A DNA stretch of 5,196 bases, taken from JBOGTC01 sp050692055 (GTDB taxonomy: Bacteria > Chloroflexota > Limnocylindria > QHBO01). Location of the stretch: contig JBOGTC010000049.1 of assembly GCA_050692055.1 (NCBI GenBank), positions 1 to 5,196 of the forward strand, given 5' to 3'. Numbering within the stretch: position 1 is the first letter of the stretch; every line of letters begins with the position of its first letter. Shown here in pieces: positions 1-5,196 of the stretch. Both the position numbers and the translations under genes were made by a program. The notes under the pieces are model-generated. The model was not told the origin of the DNA, searched no databases, and saw only the letters and a list, made by a program, of their open reading frames with translations.

Positions 1-355
1 GCCGCGCCGAGCGGCTCGCCCGCCATGGTCGTCGGAGGCGACTGGCGCTGCCGAGGCCGAGGTCACCGACGCCGAGCCGCTCGACGACGAGCGGATCGCG
101 GCGGCCCGGGCTCGCCTCGAGTCAGCCCGCGGCGCCTACACGATCGGCGCCACGGAGAGCGGTGATGCCGAGCTGTCGGTTGCCCTGCGCCTCGACCCGG
201 CGCTGGCGATCGATGGCCTGAGGCTGGTCGAGCCCACCCTCGAGGCCGAGCCGCCGACGGACCGTCTGCTACTCTACGGCGACCTGCTCCGCGCCGCCGG
301 CCGGCATGCCGATGCCTCCGCGGCGTACGACCGCGCGGCTGGGAAACGGAGCTGA
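1..355 (+). CDS. C-terminal part of an unidentified protein with a TPR-like end (5' truncated)
   Basis: Reading from base 2, an open frame of 117 codons runs into the TGA at 353-355; its start lies upstream of the window. Codon third positions are mostly G or C, as in the other genes here, which supports this frame over the neighbouring arginine-rich ones. The first 40 or so visible residues are a low-complexity Ala/Glu/Asp/Arg stretch that looks like a linker. The last 60 residues look helical. The segment reading LLLYGDLLRAAGRHADASAA matches the spacing of a tetratricopeptide repeat (Leu/Tyr, Gly, then Ala and Tyr at repeat positions), suggesting a protein-interaction tail. ndk starts 27 bases later on the same strand, so the two may share a transcript. 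The family is not recognised and no function is claimed; the TPR reading is an inference from one clear and one poor repeat. Confidence 0.6.
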   Translation, partial: PRRAARPPWSSEATGAAEAEVTDAEPLDDERIAAARARLESARGAYTIGATESGDAELSVALRLDPALAIDGLRLVEPTLEAEPPTDRLLLYGDLLRAAGRHADASAAYDRAAGKRS

Positions 356-363
356 GCCCCAAC

Positions 364-369
364 AAGGAG
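364..369 (+). promoter_or_regulatory. Ribosome binding site of ndk
   Basis: AAGGAG is a strong Shine-Dalgarno match, 13 bases before the ATG at 383. The spacing is somewhat long, but no better start lies nearer, and the protein begins exactly where the NDK family does. Confidence 0.6.
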
Positions 370-382
370 CCCTTCATCCGCC

Positions 383-850
383 ATGCAGCGCACCCTCGTC
401 CTCGTCAAGCCCGACGGTGTCCAGCGCGGGCTCATAGGTGAGATCATCGGCCGCTTCGAGCGCAAGGGGCTCAAGGTCTCGGGCCTGCGCCTGATGCAGG
501 TGCCGCGCGACATGGCCGAGCGCCATTACGCGGTCCACCACGGGAAGCACTTCTACGCCGGCCTCGTCGAGTTCATCACCTCCGGGCCGGTGGCCGCGAT
601 CGCGCTCGACGGACCCGACGCCATCGACGTCGTGCGCCGGATGGTCGGCAAGACCATGCCGAACGAGGCCGAGCCGGGGACGATCCGCGGCGACCTGGGA
701 ATCAGCGGCCTGCGCAATCTGGTCCATGCCTCCGATGCGCCCGAGACCGCAGCGGCCGAGATGGAGCTGTGGTTCGGCGGCGAGGCGGTCGTCGACTACG
801 AGCGCGAGGTCGACACCTGGATCGTGGCCGAGGAGCCGCCGCGCGGGTGA
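383..850 (+). CDS. ndk: Nucleoside diphosphate kinase
   Basis: A full-length 155-residue NDK (family members are usually 135-155). It transfers the gamma-phosphate of ATP to other (d)NDPs through a phosphohistidine intermediate, balancing cytosolic NTP and dNTP pools. The N-terminus TLVLVKPDGVQRGLIGEII is diagnostic, with the nucleotide-phosphate-binding lysine at K9. The active-site segment NLVHASDAPE gives the phosphorylated histidine at H115. R85, T91, R102 and N112 align without gaps to the nucleotide-contacting residues of human NM23 (R88, T94, R105, N115). The usual HGSDS is HASDA here, within the variation accepted for the signature. The ATG at 383 gives the family's normal N-terminus. 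The last 55 bases overlap the convergent signal peptidase gene. Identity is near certain; regulation is not visible beyond likely co-transcription with the gene upstream. Confidence 0.97.
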   Translation: MQRTLVLVKPDGVQRGLIGEIIGRFERKGLKVSGLRLMQVPRDMAERHYAVHHGKHFYAGLVEFITSGPVAAIALDGPDAIDVVRRMVGKTMPNEAEPGTIRGDLGISGLRNLVHASDAPETAAAEMELWFGGEAVVDYEREVDTWIVAEEPPRG

Positions 851-1542
851 TGCCTCAGCGCCGTTCCCCCGTCGTCCGGCTCGAGCGCCGGGTATGACGG
901 TCGATCGATGGTCCCGATCCGCTCGAGCGGGAAGTAGCGCAGCCACGCACGACCGAGGATGAGGTCCTCCCCGATCGGCCCGAAGGCGCGGGAGTCCTGG
1001 CTCACCTGTCGGTTGTCGCCCATCACGAAGTAGCTGCCCTCGGGGACCCCCCACTCATCGACCCTGCTCGCCGGGTTCGGCATGGTCGGCTCGGCGGTCC
1101 CGTCCTCCTCGCGTCGGACGTATCCCTCCTCGATCAGAACCGGGTTGCCGTTGCCCTGCGTGACGAAGACGCGGCCGTTCTCGAGGCGAATCGTGTCACC
1201 CGGCATGCCGATGATGCGCTTGATGAACGGCACGCCGCCCGTGTCGATGCCCGATCCCGGCGGCGGGTCGAAGACGACCACGTCGCCGTAGTGGTAGCCG
1301 TCGAAGCGGGGCGTGAGCTTGTCGATGAGGATGTACTCCTCCTCGACGATGGTCGGGAACATCGAGCTCTGGCGCACCTCGAACGGCTGGGCCAGAAAGT
1401 TGTGGATGACGAGGTAGATCAGGAGCGTCAGGACCAGCGTCTCGACGATCTCGAACGCGCACCCCAGCGCACGGCGCGAACCGGCGCGCTCGCCTGGGGC
1501 GGGCGCGCCGGAGCCTGCGCTCGGATCGGAGATGTACGTCAT
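796..1542 (-). CDS. lepB: Signal peptidase I
   Basis: A type I (S26) signal peptidase of 248 residues. It is a membrane-anchored serine/lysine protease that removes signal peptides from exported proteins on the outer face of the cytoplasmic membrane. One membrane segment spans about residues 28-50, after an Ala/Gly/Pro-rich cytosolic head. Box B is QSSMFPT with nucleophile S60. Box D is KRIIGMPGD with general-base K108. Box E is GDNRQVSQDSRAFG at 175-188. The fold ends near residue 211, leaving about 37 residues of Gly/Ser/Arg-rich tail with no family match, and the end of this tail is encoded antisense to ndk. The ATG at 1542 is preferred because GGAG lies five bases upstream and a longer frame to 1713 would add an un-SPase-like basic stretch running into the divergent phosphatase gene. 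Single-TM topology and compact size resemble SPases of Gram-positive-type bacteria more than the two-TM E. coli enzyme. Confidence 0.95.
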   Translation of the reverse strand: MTYISDPSAGSGAPAPGERAGSRRALGCAFEIVETLVLTLLIYLVIHNFLAQPFEVRQSSMFPTIVEEEYILIDKLTPRFDGYHYGDVVVFDPPPGSGIDTGGVPFIKRIIGMPGDTIRLENGRVFVTQGNGNPVLIEEGYVRREEDGTAEPTMPNPASRVDEWGVPEGSYFVMGDNRQVSQDSRAFGPIGEDLILGRAWLRYFPLERIGTIDRPSYPALEPDDGGTALRHHPRGGSSATIQVSTSRS

Positions 1543-1547
1543 CGGCG

Positions 1548-1551
1548 CTCC
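1548..1551 (-). promoter_or_regulatory. Ribosome binding site of lepB
   Basis: On the minus strand GGAG sits five bases before the ATG at 1542. This is what decides the start over upstream in-frame candidates. Confidence 0.5.
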
Positions 1552-1576
1552 GGGTTGGAACGTGGGAGGCCGGCAC

Positions 1577-1582
1577 AGGATA
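1577..1582 (-). promoter_or_regulatory. Possible -10 box for lepB
   Basis: Read on the minus strand this is TATCCT (4 of 6 to TATAAT), placed to start transcription about 25-30 bases before the lepB ATG. No recognisable -35 element lies 16-18 bases further up. It is supported mainly by position: the divergent gap of 69 bases must hold a lepB promoter unless it lies inside the phosphatase gene. Confidence 0.25.
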
Positions 1583-1596
1583 GCGCACGGGGCGGG

Positions 1597-1602
1597 TAGA
1601 CT
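1597..1602 (+). promoter_or_regulatory. Possible -10 box for the phosphatase gene (leaderless)
   Basis: TAGACT fits the TANNNT pattern (4 of 6 to TATAAT) and ends nine bases before the GTG at 1612. Transcription starting the usual six to eight bases downstream would begin at or just before the GTG. No Shine-Dalgarno sequence precedes that GTG, which agrees with a leaderless message. No -35 element is evident. Confidence 0.3.
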
Positions 1603-1611
1603 CCGCGGGCC

Positions 1612-2253
1612 GTGGGCAACCTCTTCCTCGCGCGTCACTCCATCACCGATGCGTCGGCCAGCGGCCGGAACGCCGGACAGGCCAGCGACCCGCCGCTCAC
1701 GGCGGCCGGCCATGATCTTGCGCTCAGGCTCGGCGAGGCGATCGCCGTCGAGCTATCGGAGCTCCCTCACGACGAGCCGCGCCTGCTGAGCAGCCCAGCC
1801 CGGCGCTGCCGGCAGACCGCCGAGGCCGTGGCAGGTGGCGTGGGGATCGAACTCGACGCGATCGAGCTCGAGCCGGGCCTGCACGAGATCGACTACGGCG
1901 CCTGGGAAGGATTGACCGCGGCGGAGTGCCGTTCCCGAGATCCCGAGCTGCGCGCGGCGTGGGAGCGGGATCCGTACGCGACGGCGTGCCCGGGCGGCGA
2001 GAGCGGCGCGCAGGTGGCGGATCGGTCCTTTCCCATCTTCGAGCGCCTCGAGGGCTGGCTCGCCGAGGATCGGGCTCGCTGCAGCATCGTGATCGCGCAC
2101 AACCACGTGAACCGGCTGCGCCTCTGTGCCCTCATGGGATGGCCGCGGACCGAGTACCGGGTCCGAATCGTGCAAAACGCCGCCGGATACAGCCTGGTGA
2201 CGTTCGGCGAGCGTCTGCCGGTCGTCCGGCGCCTCAACGCCAGCCCGGCCTGA
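1612..2253 (+). CDS. Histidine phosphatase superfamily protein (variant RHS motif)
   Basis: A 213-residue member of the histidine phosphatase (phosphoglycerate-mutase-like) superfamily, which transfers phosphate through a covalent phosphohistidine. The order of motifs is canonical. LARHSIT at 6-12 carries the likely nucleophile H9 after R8. SSPARRCRQTA at 60-70 has the phosphate-pocket R65. LHEIDYGAWEGLT at 90-102 has the likely acid E92. PGGES lies at 127-131, and the second pocket histidine is H163 in IVIAHNHVNRL. Two positions depart from the family: RHG is RHS, and the usual SHGG-type segment is AHNH. All four catalytic positions are still present, so activity is plausible. The GTG at 1612 is the only possible upstream start, since an in-frame TAG lies at 1597-1599, and it puts R8-H9 at the usual distance from the N-terminus. 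The substrate cannot be told: cobalamin-pathway phosphatase, phosphoglycerate mutase-like enzyme and sugar phosphatase are all possible. Transcribed divergently from lepB. Confidence 0.88.
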   Translation: MGNLFLARHSITDASASGRNAGQASDPPLTAAGHDLALRLGEAIAVELSELPHDEPRLLSSPARRCRQTAEAVAGGVGIELDAIELEPGLHEIDYGAWEGLTAAECRSRDPELRAAWERDPYATACPGGESGAQVADRSFPIFERLEGWLAEDRARCSIVIAHNHVNRLRLCALMGWPRTEYRVRIVQNAAGYSLVTFGERLPVVRRLNASPA

Positions 2254-2256
2254 TCG

Positions 2257-2282
2257 GGTCCCGAGCCGGGGCCTTCTATAAT
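2257..2282 (+). terminator. Weak hairpin after the phosphatase gene, possible terminator
   Basis: GGTCCC (2257-2262), loop GAGCC and GGGGCC (2268-2273) can form a six-base-pair stem with one G-U pair in RNA. It is followed by TTCTATAAT rather than a real U-tract. It begins four bases after the phosphatase stop and could attenuate read-through into rpoN. The poor T-run makes efficient intrinsic termination doubtful. Confidence 0.3.
2277..2282 (+). promoter_or_regulatory. Perfect -10 box (TATAAT) upstream of rpoN
   Basis: TATAAT, identical to the housekeeping-sigma consensus, sits in an otherwise very GC-rich spacer, 35 bases before the rpoN ATG. This predicts a leader of about 28 bases. At 16-18 bases upstream no -35 match better than 2 of 6 is seen, so the promoter would depend on the -10 or on an activator. 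The rarity of such an AT-rich hexamer here, at the right distance, is the main support. Confidence 0.5.
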
Positions 2283-2309
2283 CGAGGGCCACCCATCGGT
2301 GCAGCGCGC

Positions 2310-2315
2310 GAGGTG
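2310..2315 (+). promoter_or_regulatory. Ribosome binding site of rpoN
   Basis: GAGGTG matches the 3' part of the Shine-Dalgarno consensus. Only two bases separate it from the ATG at 2318 (four from the GG core), a little close but workable. The ATG puts region I at the N-terminus, as expected. Confidence 0.5.
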
Positions 2316-2317
2316 TT

Positions 2318-3730
2318 ATGTCGATCGAGCTCAGCCAGCAGCTCCAGCCCATCATGCAGGTCAAGGTCACGCCGAAGCAGATCGCGGCGAACTATATCCT
2401 GCAGATGAGCTCGGTCGAGCTGCAGGAGGCAATCAGCCAGGAGCTCGGCGAGAACCCCGCGCTCGAGATGCTCGAGCTGCCCACCTGCCCCATCTGCGGC
2501 AACCCGGTGGTAGGTAACTACTGTACCGAGTGCATGCCCCGCAAGAACGCCGGCGAGGATAGCGTGCAGGTAAGCAGCGACGACCTGCCCGGGGATACCA
2601 CCACGCGGCTGCGCGACGAGGCCGACGAGTTCGATCCGATCGCGCGCGCGGAGGCCGACTTCACGCTGGAGGATCATCTGACCTGGAACCTCCACGCGCT
2701 GCTGCCGGCACGCCTGCATCCCGTTGCGGATCACGTCATCGGCGCGCTCGATGGCAACGGCTTCCTGACCCAGGACGACCAGGAGATCGCGGACGCCACG
2801 GGCGTCCAGGCGAGTGACGTCGCCGAGGTGGTGGCCGCCATGAAGGGCCTCGAGCCCATCGGCATCGGCTCGCGCTCGATGACCGAGTCGCTGCTGGCCC
2901 AGGTGGAGTACCTGCGCGAGCTGGACCATATCGAGGTCCCGGAGATCGCGGAGGCCGTCATCGGCGACCATCTTGCCGATCTCGGGGAGCGGCGCTTCCG
3001 CGAGATTGCCGCGGCGCTGGGTGTTGGCCAGCGCGACGTCGTCGCCACCTGGGAGTTCGTCAAGGCCAACCTGAACCCGTATCCAACGGCTGCCTTCACC
3101 GCCGCCGTCAGCGGCGACGCCACGCGGTCCATCGTGCGGCCCGACGTCATCATTCGCGAGATCGACGGTGAGCTCGCCGTGGAGGTGGTGGAGTCGCGTC
3201 GCTTCAGCCTGCGCGTGGCGCCCATCTACTCGAGCCTCTCGTCGCACCTCCGCAGCAGCGAGGCCACCGAGACCGACAAGCAGCACGTGCGCGAGTACGT
3301 GGGTCGGGCCAAGTTCTTCATCGACAACATCAACCGTCGCCGCGCCACCATCCAGCGCATCGCCGAGTGCCTGGCGGACCGCCAGCGTGACTACCTGCTC
3401 CACGGCGTGCAGCGCCTCGTGTCGCTGACGCGGGCTGAGGTTGGGGAGGTGATCGGCATGCACGAGTCGACCGTCAGCCGAGCCACCGCGGACAAGTACG
3501 TGATGATCCCGTCGGGCGAGGTGGTGCCGTTCAGCCACTTCTTCACCGCCTCGCTGGGCGTCAAGGACCAGATCAGGCGGCTCATCGACGCCGAGGAGCC
3601 GTCGCATCCGTATTCGGACCAGGAGATCGCGGACCACCTGGCCGGCGAAGGAATCGCGCTCGCGCGGCGCACTGTCGCAAAGTATCGGGACGAGCTCCAG
3701 ATCCTCCCCGCCAGGCTCCGTCACCGCTGA
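2318..3730 (+). CDS. rpoN: RNA polymerase sigma-54 factor with a zinc-ribbon-like insert
   Basis: Complete sigma-54 of 470 residues (E. coli RpoN is 477). It directs RNA polymerase to -24/-12 promoters and needs an AAA+ activator to open DNA. Region I (residues 5-50, from QQLQP to ENPALE) aligns without gaps to the E. coli activator-responsive region. Residues 57-72 hold CPIC and CTEC, a C-x2-C-x8-C-x2-C cluster not found in textbook RpoN. An acidic region II-like linker follows to about 115. The core-binding domain covers about 116-265. The DNA-binding part contains the helix-turn-helix with MHESTVSRAT at 381-390. The RpoN box is ARRTVAKYRD at 449-458, with Asp in place of the usual final Glu. 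The family identity is certain; metal binding by the cysteines is inferred. A consensus TATAAT precedes the gene, and the next gene begins 27 bases after the stop. No activator gene is in the window. Confidence 0.97.
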   Translation: MSIELSQQLQPIMQVKVTPKQIAANYILQMSSVELQEAISQELGENPALEMLELPTCPICGNPVVGNYCTECMPRKNAGEDSVQVSSDDLPGDTTTRLRDEADEFDPIARAEADFTLEDHLTWNLHALLPARLHPVADHVIGALDGNGFLTQDDQEIADATGVQASDVAEVVAAMKGLEPIGIGSRSMTESLLAQVEYLRELDHIEVPEIAEAVIGDHLADLGERRFREIAAALGVGQRDVVATWEFVKANLNPYPTAAFTAAVSGDATRSIVRPDVIIREIDGELAVEVVESRRFSLRVAPIYSSLSSHLRSSEATETDKQHVREYVGRAKFFIDNINRRRATIQRIAECLADRQRDYLLHGVQRLVSLTRAEVGEVIGMHESTVSRATADKYVMIPSGEVVPFSHFFTASLGVKDQIRRLIDAEEPSHPYSDQEIADHLAGEGIALARRTVAKYRDELQILPARLRHR

Positions 3731-3757
3731 CGTCGCCGCTCGACGCCGGAAACGAAG

Positions 3758-5196
3758 GTGCGGAACACGATCCTGCGCAGCTTCGCGGTCATTGGCGTTG
3801 GCCTCGCCGTGCTGCTCGGGGTCCTCTATGTCGCGACAACCGTCGATGCCCGGCCCCCCGAGGTGCTCGAGGTTCGCCTCACCCAGGCACTCCCGTCGGA
3901 TCCGCGGCGCGCGCCGATCACGTCCAGCATCGAGGTGGCCTTCAGCGAGCCGGTCGACCAGGAGGGGGCGGCGGCGGCGCTGCGCATCACGCCCGAGGTC
4001 GAAGGCTCGATCAGCTGGAGCGGCACGACCATGACCTTCACGCCGGCCGAGCCGCTGGCGCTGGAAACCGAGTTCGAGGTGAGCATCGAGCCGGGCGTGA
4101 CCGACGAGTCGGGCAACGTCATGACCGAGGCATCGGAGCCCTTCAGCTTCACGACCACCGGACGGCCCATGGTCGTCGAATCCGATCCTGCTGATGGGGA
4201 TGACGGGGTCGCGCTCCAGGGGCCGATTCTCCTCACCTTCTCGACGCTCATGGACACGTCGGCGGTCGAAGGGGCGCTCGAGCTGGCTCCGCTGTTTCCG
4301 CACGAGCTGCGCTGGAGCGGCGAGCAGCTCGAGATCGTGCCGACCCTGCCGCTGGCGCCCGACCGAGCGTACGAGGTCACGATCGGTTCGGAGGCCGCCG
4401 ACGCCGCCGGCGTGACGCTCGGCGATCCGTTCGAGCTGGCCTTCGAGACGATCGAGCCGGGCCTTCGGGCACAGCTGGTGGTGCCGGCCGACGACAGCGA
4501 CGGCATCTCGGGCACGTCGCCGCTCGCGGTCTTCTTTGCCGAAGCGATCGACCCCGCCAGCGTGACCCCCGACATCGTGAGCGTTGAACCGGCGGTGGCC
4601 GGGTCAATCGACCTTGTCGAGCTGCCCGGGACCGATGGCGCCAGCGTCCTGCGCTTCACGCCCTCCGCGCCGCTGCCGCCGAACACGACCTTCGAGGTCG
4701 AGCTGTCGGCCGAGATTCGCTCCGCCGCAGGCGGGCAGCTGGCGGAGCCCGAAACCTGGAGCTTCACGACCGGCGCGCCGCTCTCCACGTTGAGCAACCA
4801 GCTCGTCTTCGTGTCGGCTCGCTCCGGCGTGCCGAACCTGTGGGCCATGAACCCCGATGGGACCGGGAGCCGCCAGCTGTCGGCCGAGCTGTCGCCGGTG
4901 ATCGACTATGCCGTGGCTCCCGACGGTCGCTCGTTCGTGGTGGCGGACGGCCGGCGCCTCGTGTTCCATCGCCCCGACGGCAGCGAGCGCCGCGTGCTGA
5001 CCGAGGAGGGCGTGCTGGAGTTCGATCCAGCCTATGCCCCGGACAGCCGCCGGATCGTTTTCGGCCGCGCCGCGGCGGACAGCGGTGTCGGGCTGGGGCT
5101 GTGGGAGCAGGCCATCGACGCCGCCGACGCGGCGCAGATCGAGCTGCCGCCGGAGCTCGGGTCAGCGCCGGCAACGGCCGCGCCCGGGAGCTCCAC
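3758..5196 (+). CDS. Exported or membrane-anchored protein with three Big_5 Ig-like domains and a TolB-like propeller (3' truncated)
   Basis: Open for 479 codons to the window edge; the end is missing. GTG at 3758 is the first start after the in-frame rpoN stop, and it is followed at once by a basic head and a hydrophobic segment (residues 9-27). V29-x-A31 could be a signal peptidase site; otherwise the segment is an anchor. Three repeats of about 100 residues follow (about 35-134, 137-232 and 238-339). Each has a predicted beta-rich pattern with a TFTPAEPLALETEFEV-like core and a closing FSFTTT, LAFETI or WSFTTG, typical of Big_5 (SbsA-like) domains. From about 347, LVFVSARSGVPNLWAMNPDG and the later APDSRRIVFGR match PD40/TolB propeller blades. 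No cysteine occurs in the visible part, which suits an extracytoplasmic protein. No clear Shine-Dalgarno is seen; the gene lies 27 bases after rpoN and is probably co-transcribed with it. A role in envelope binding or sensing is guesswork. Confidence 0.9.
   Translation, partial: MRNTILRSFAVIGVGLAVLLGVLYVATTVDARPPEVLEVRLTQALPSDPRRAPITSSIEVAFSEPVDQEGAAAALRITPEVEGSISWSGTTMTFTPAEPLALETEFEVSIEPGVTDESGNVMTEASEPFSFTTTGRPMVVESDPADGDDGVALQGPILLTFSTLMDTSAVEGALELAPLFPHELRWSGEQLEIVPTLPLAPDRAYEVTIGSEAADAAGVTLGDPFELAFETIEPGLRAQLVVPADDSDGISGTSPLAVFFAEAIDPASVTPDIVSVEPAVAGSIDLVELPGTDGASVLRFTPSAPLPPNTTFEVELSAEIRSAAGGQLAEPETWSFTTGAPLSTLSNQLVFVSARSGVPNLWAMNPDGTGSRQLSAELSPVIDYAVAPDGRSFVVADGRRLVFHRPDGSERRVLTEEGVLEFDPAYAPDSRRIVFGRAAADSGVGLGLWEQAIDAADAAQIELPPELGSAPATAAPGSS

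Noticed and set aside
374..1054. Minus-strand open frame of 226 codons opposite ndk
   Set aside because: It covers the confident ndk gene in antisense and the end of lepB in another frame, and has no recognisable domain or ribosome binding site.
1571..1587. CGGCAC stretch considered as a sigma-54 (-24/-12) promoter
   Set aside because: The GG and GC elements do not fall at the required ten-base spacing and no TTGC box follows.
1589..1616. Four G-tracts resembling a G-quadruplex over the phosphatase start
   Set aside because: One loop is ten bases long and the tracts are short; such patterns are frequent in GC-rich DNA and there is no further support.
1543..1713. Longer lepB start giving a 305-residue protein
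   Set aside because: The extra 57 residues are basic and unlike a signal peptidase N-terminus, overlap the divergent phosphatase gene, and the ATG at 1542 has its own GGAG.
1753..2370. Minus-strand open frame of 205 codons opposite the phosphatase gene
   Set aside because: The plus strand has all phosphatase motifs in order; the antisense product is Arg/His/Ala-rich without pattern.
3731..3745. Small hairpin CGTCG-CCGCT-CGACG just after the rpoN stop
   Set aside because: Only five base pairs and no following T-run; in GC-rich DNA this is expected by chance, so it is not called a terminator.
2276..4303. Minus-strand open frame of 675 codons covering all of rpoN and part of the next gene
   Set aside because: It is the exact codon-register complement of the plus-strand frame shared by rpoN and its neighbour (both start positions are 2 modulo 3). 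Stops there would need TTA, CTA or TCA on the plus strand, which are rare in GC-rich genes. The product is a His/Arg/Asp/Leu-rich string with no family pattern, whereas the plus strand gives a textbook RpoN.
3826..4848. Minus-strand open frame of 340 codons rich in Ser, Thr and Gly
   Set aside because: It lies opposite the Ig-like-domain gene, whose plus-strand translation shows repeated domains and propeller motifs. The Ser/Gly bias is what antisense reading of GC-rich codons produces.

Overview
This is a GC-rich bacterial window (roughly two-thirds G+C, with codon third positions mostly G or C, standard TGA/TAG stops and several GTG starts). It carries housekeeping and envelope-related genes. 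No mobile element, CRISPR array, tRNA or rRNA is visible. The base composition, leaderless-looking promoters, and the combination of a type I signal peptidase, a sigma-54 with a cysteine cluster and a Big_5/TolB-like surface protein would fit a Chloroflexota lineage (for example Limnocylindria-like). That placement is an inference from style and gene content, not a demonstrated assignment.

Layout. (1) Bases 1-355: the 3' end of an unidentified plus-strand gene with a TPR-like C-terminus. (2) 383-850: ndk, nucleoside diphosphate kinase, 27 bases downstream on the same strand. (3) 796-1542, minus strand: lepB-type signal peptidase I, convergent with ndk and overlapping its 3' end by 55 bases. 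(4) A 69-base divergent intergenic region (1543-1611) that must hold both promoters. (5) 1612-2253: a histidine-phosphatase-superfamily enzyme with an altered RHG motif and a probably leaderless GTG start. (6) 2254-2317: a short spacer with a hairpin and a perfect TATAAT box. (7) 2318-3730: rpoN, sigma-54, with an unusual four-cysteine zinc-ribbon-like insertion just after region I. (8) 3758-5196: the 5' part of a membrane-anchored or secreted protein with three Big_5 (SbsA-like) Ig domains followed by a TolB-type beta-propeller. It runs off the window edge and is probably co-transcribed with rpoN.

How the genes relate. ndk, lepB and the phosphatase are not an obvious pathway: ndk balances NTP pools, LepB cleaves signal peptides, and the phosphatase substrate is unknown. 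The final protein has an N-terminal export/anchor segment and could be handled by the secretion machinery that LepB serves. No sigma-54 activator and no convincing -24/-12 promoter was found, so the sigma-54 regulon must lie elsewhere. The most distinctive features are the cysteine cluster in RpoN, the RHS/HNH variant phosphatase, and the antisense overlap of the lepB tail with ndk. I did not find a clear new multi-gene system.
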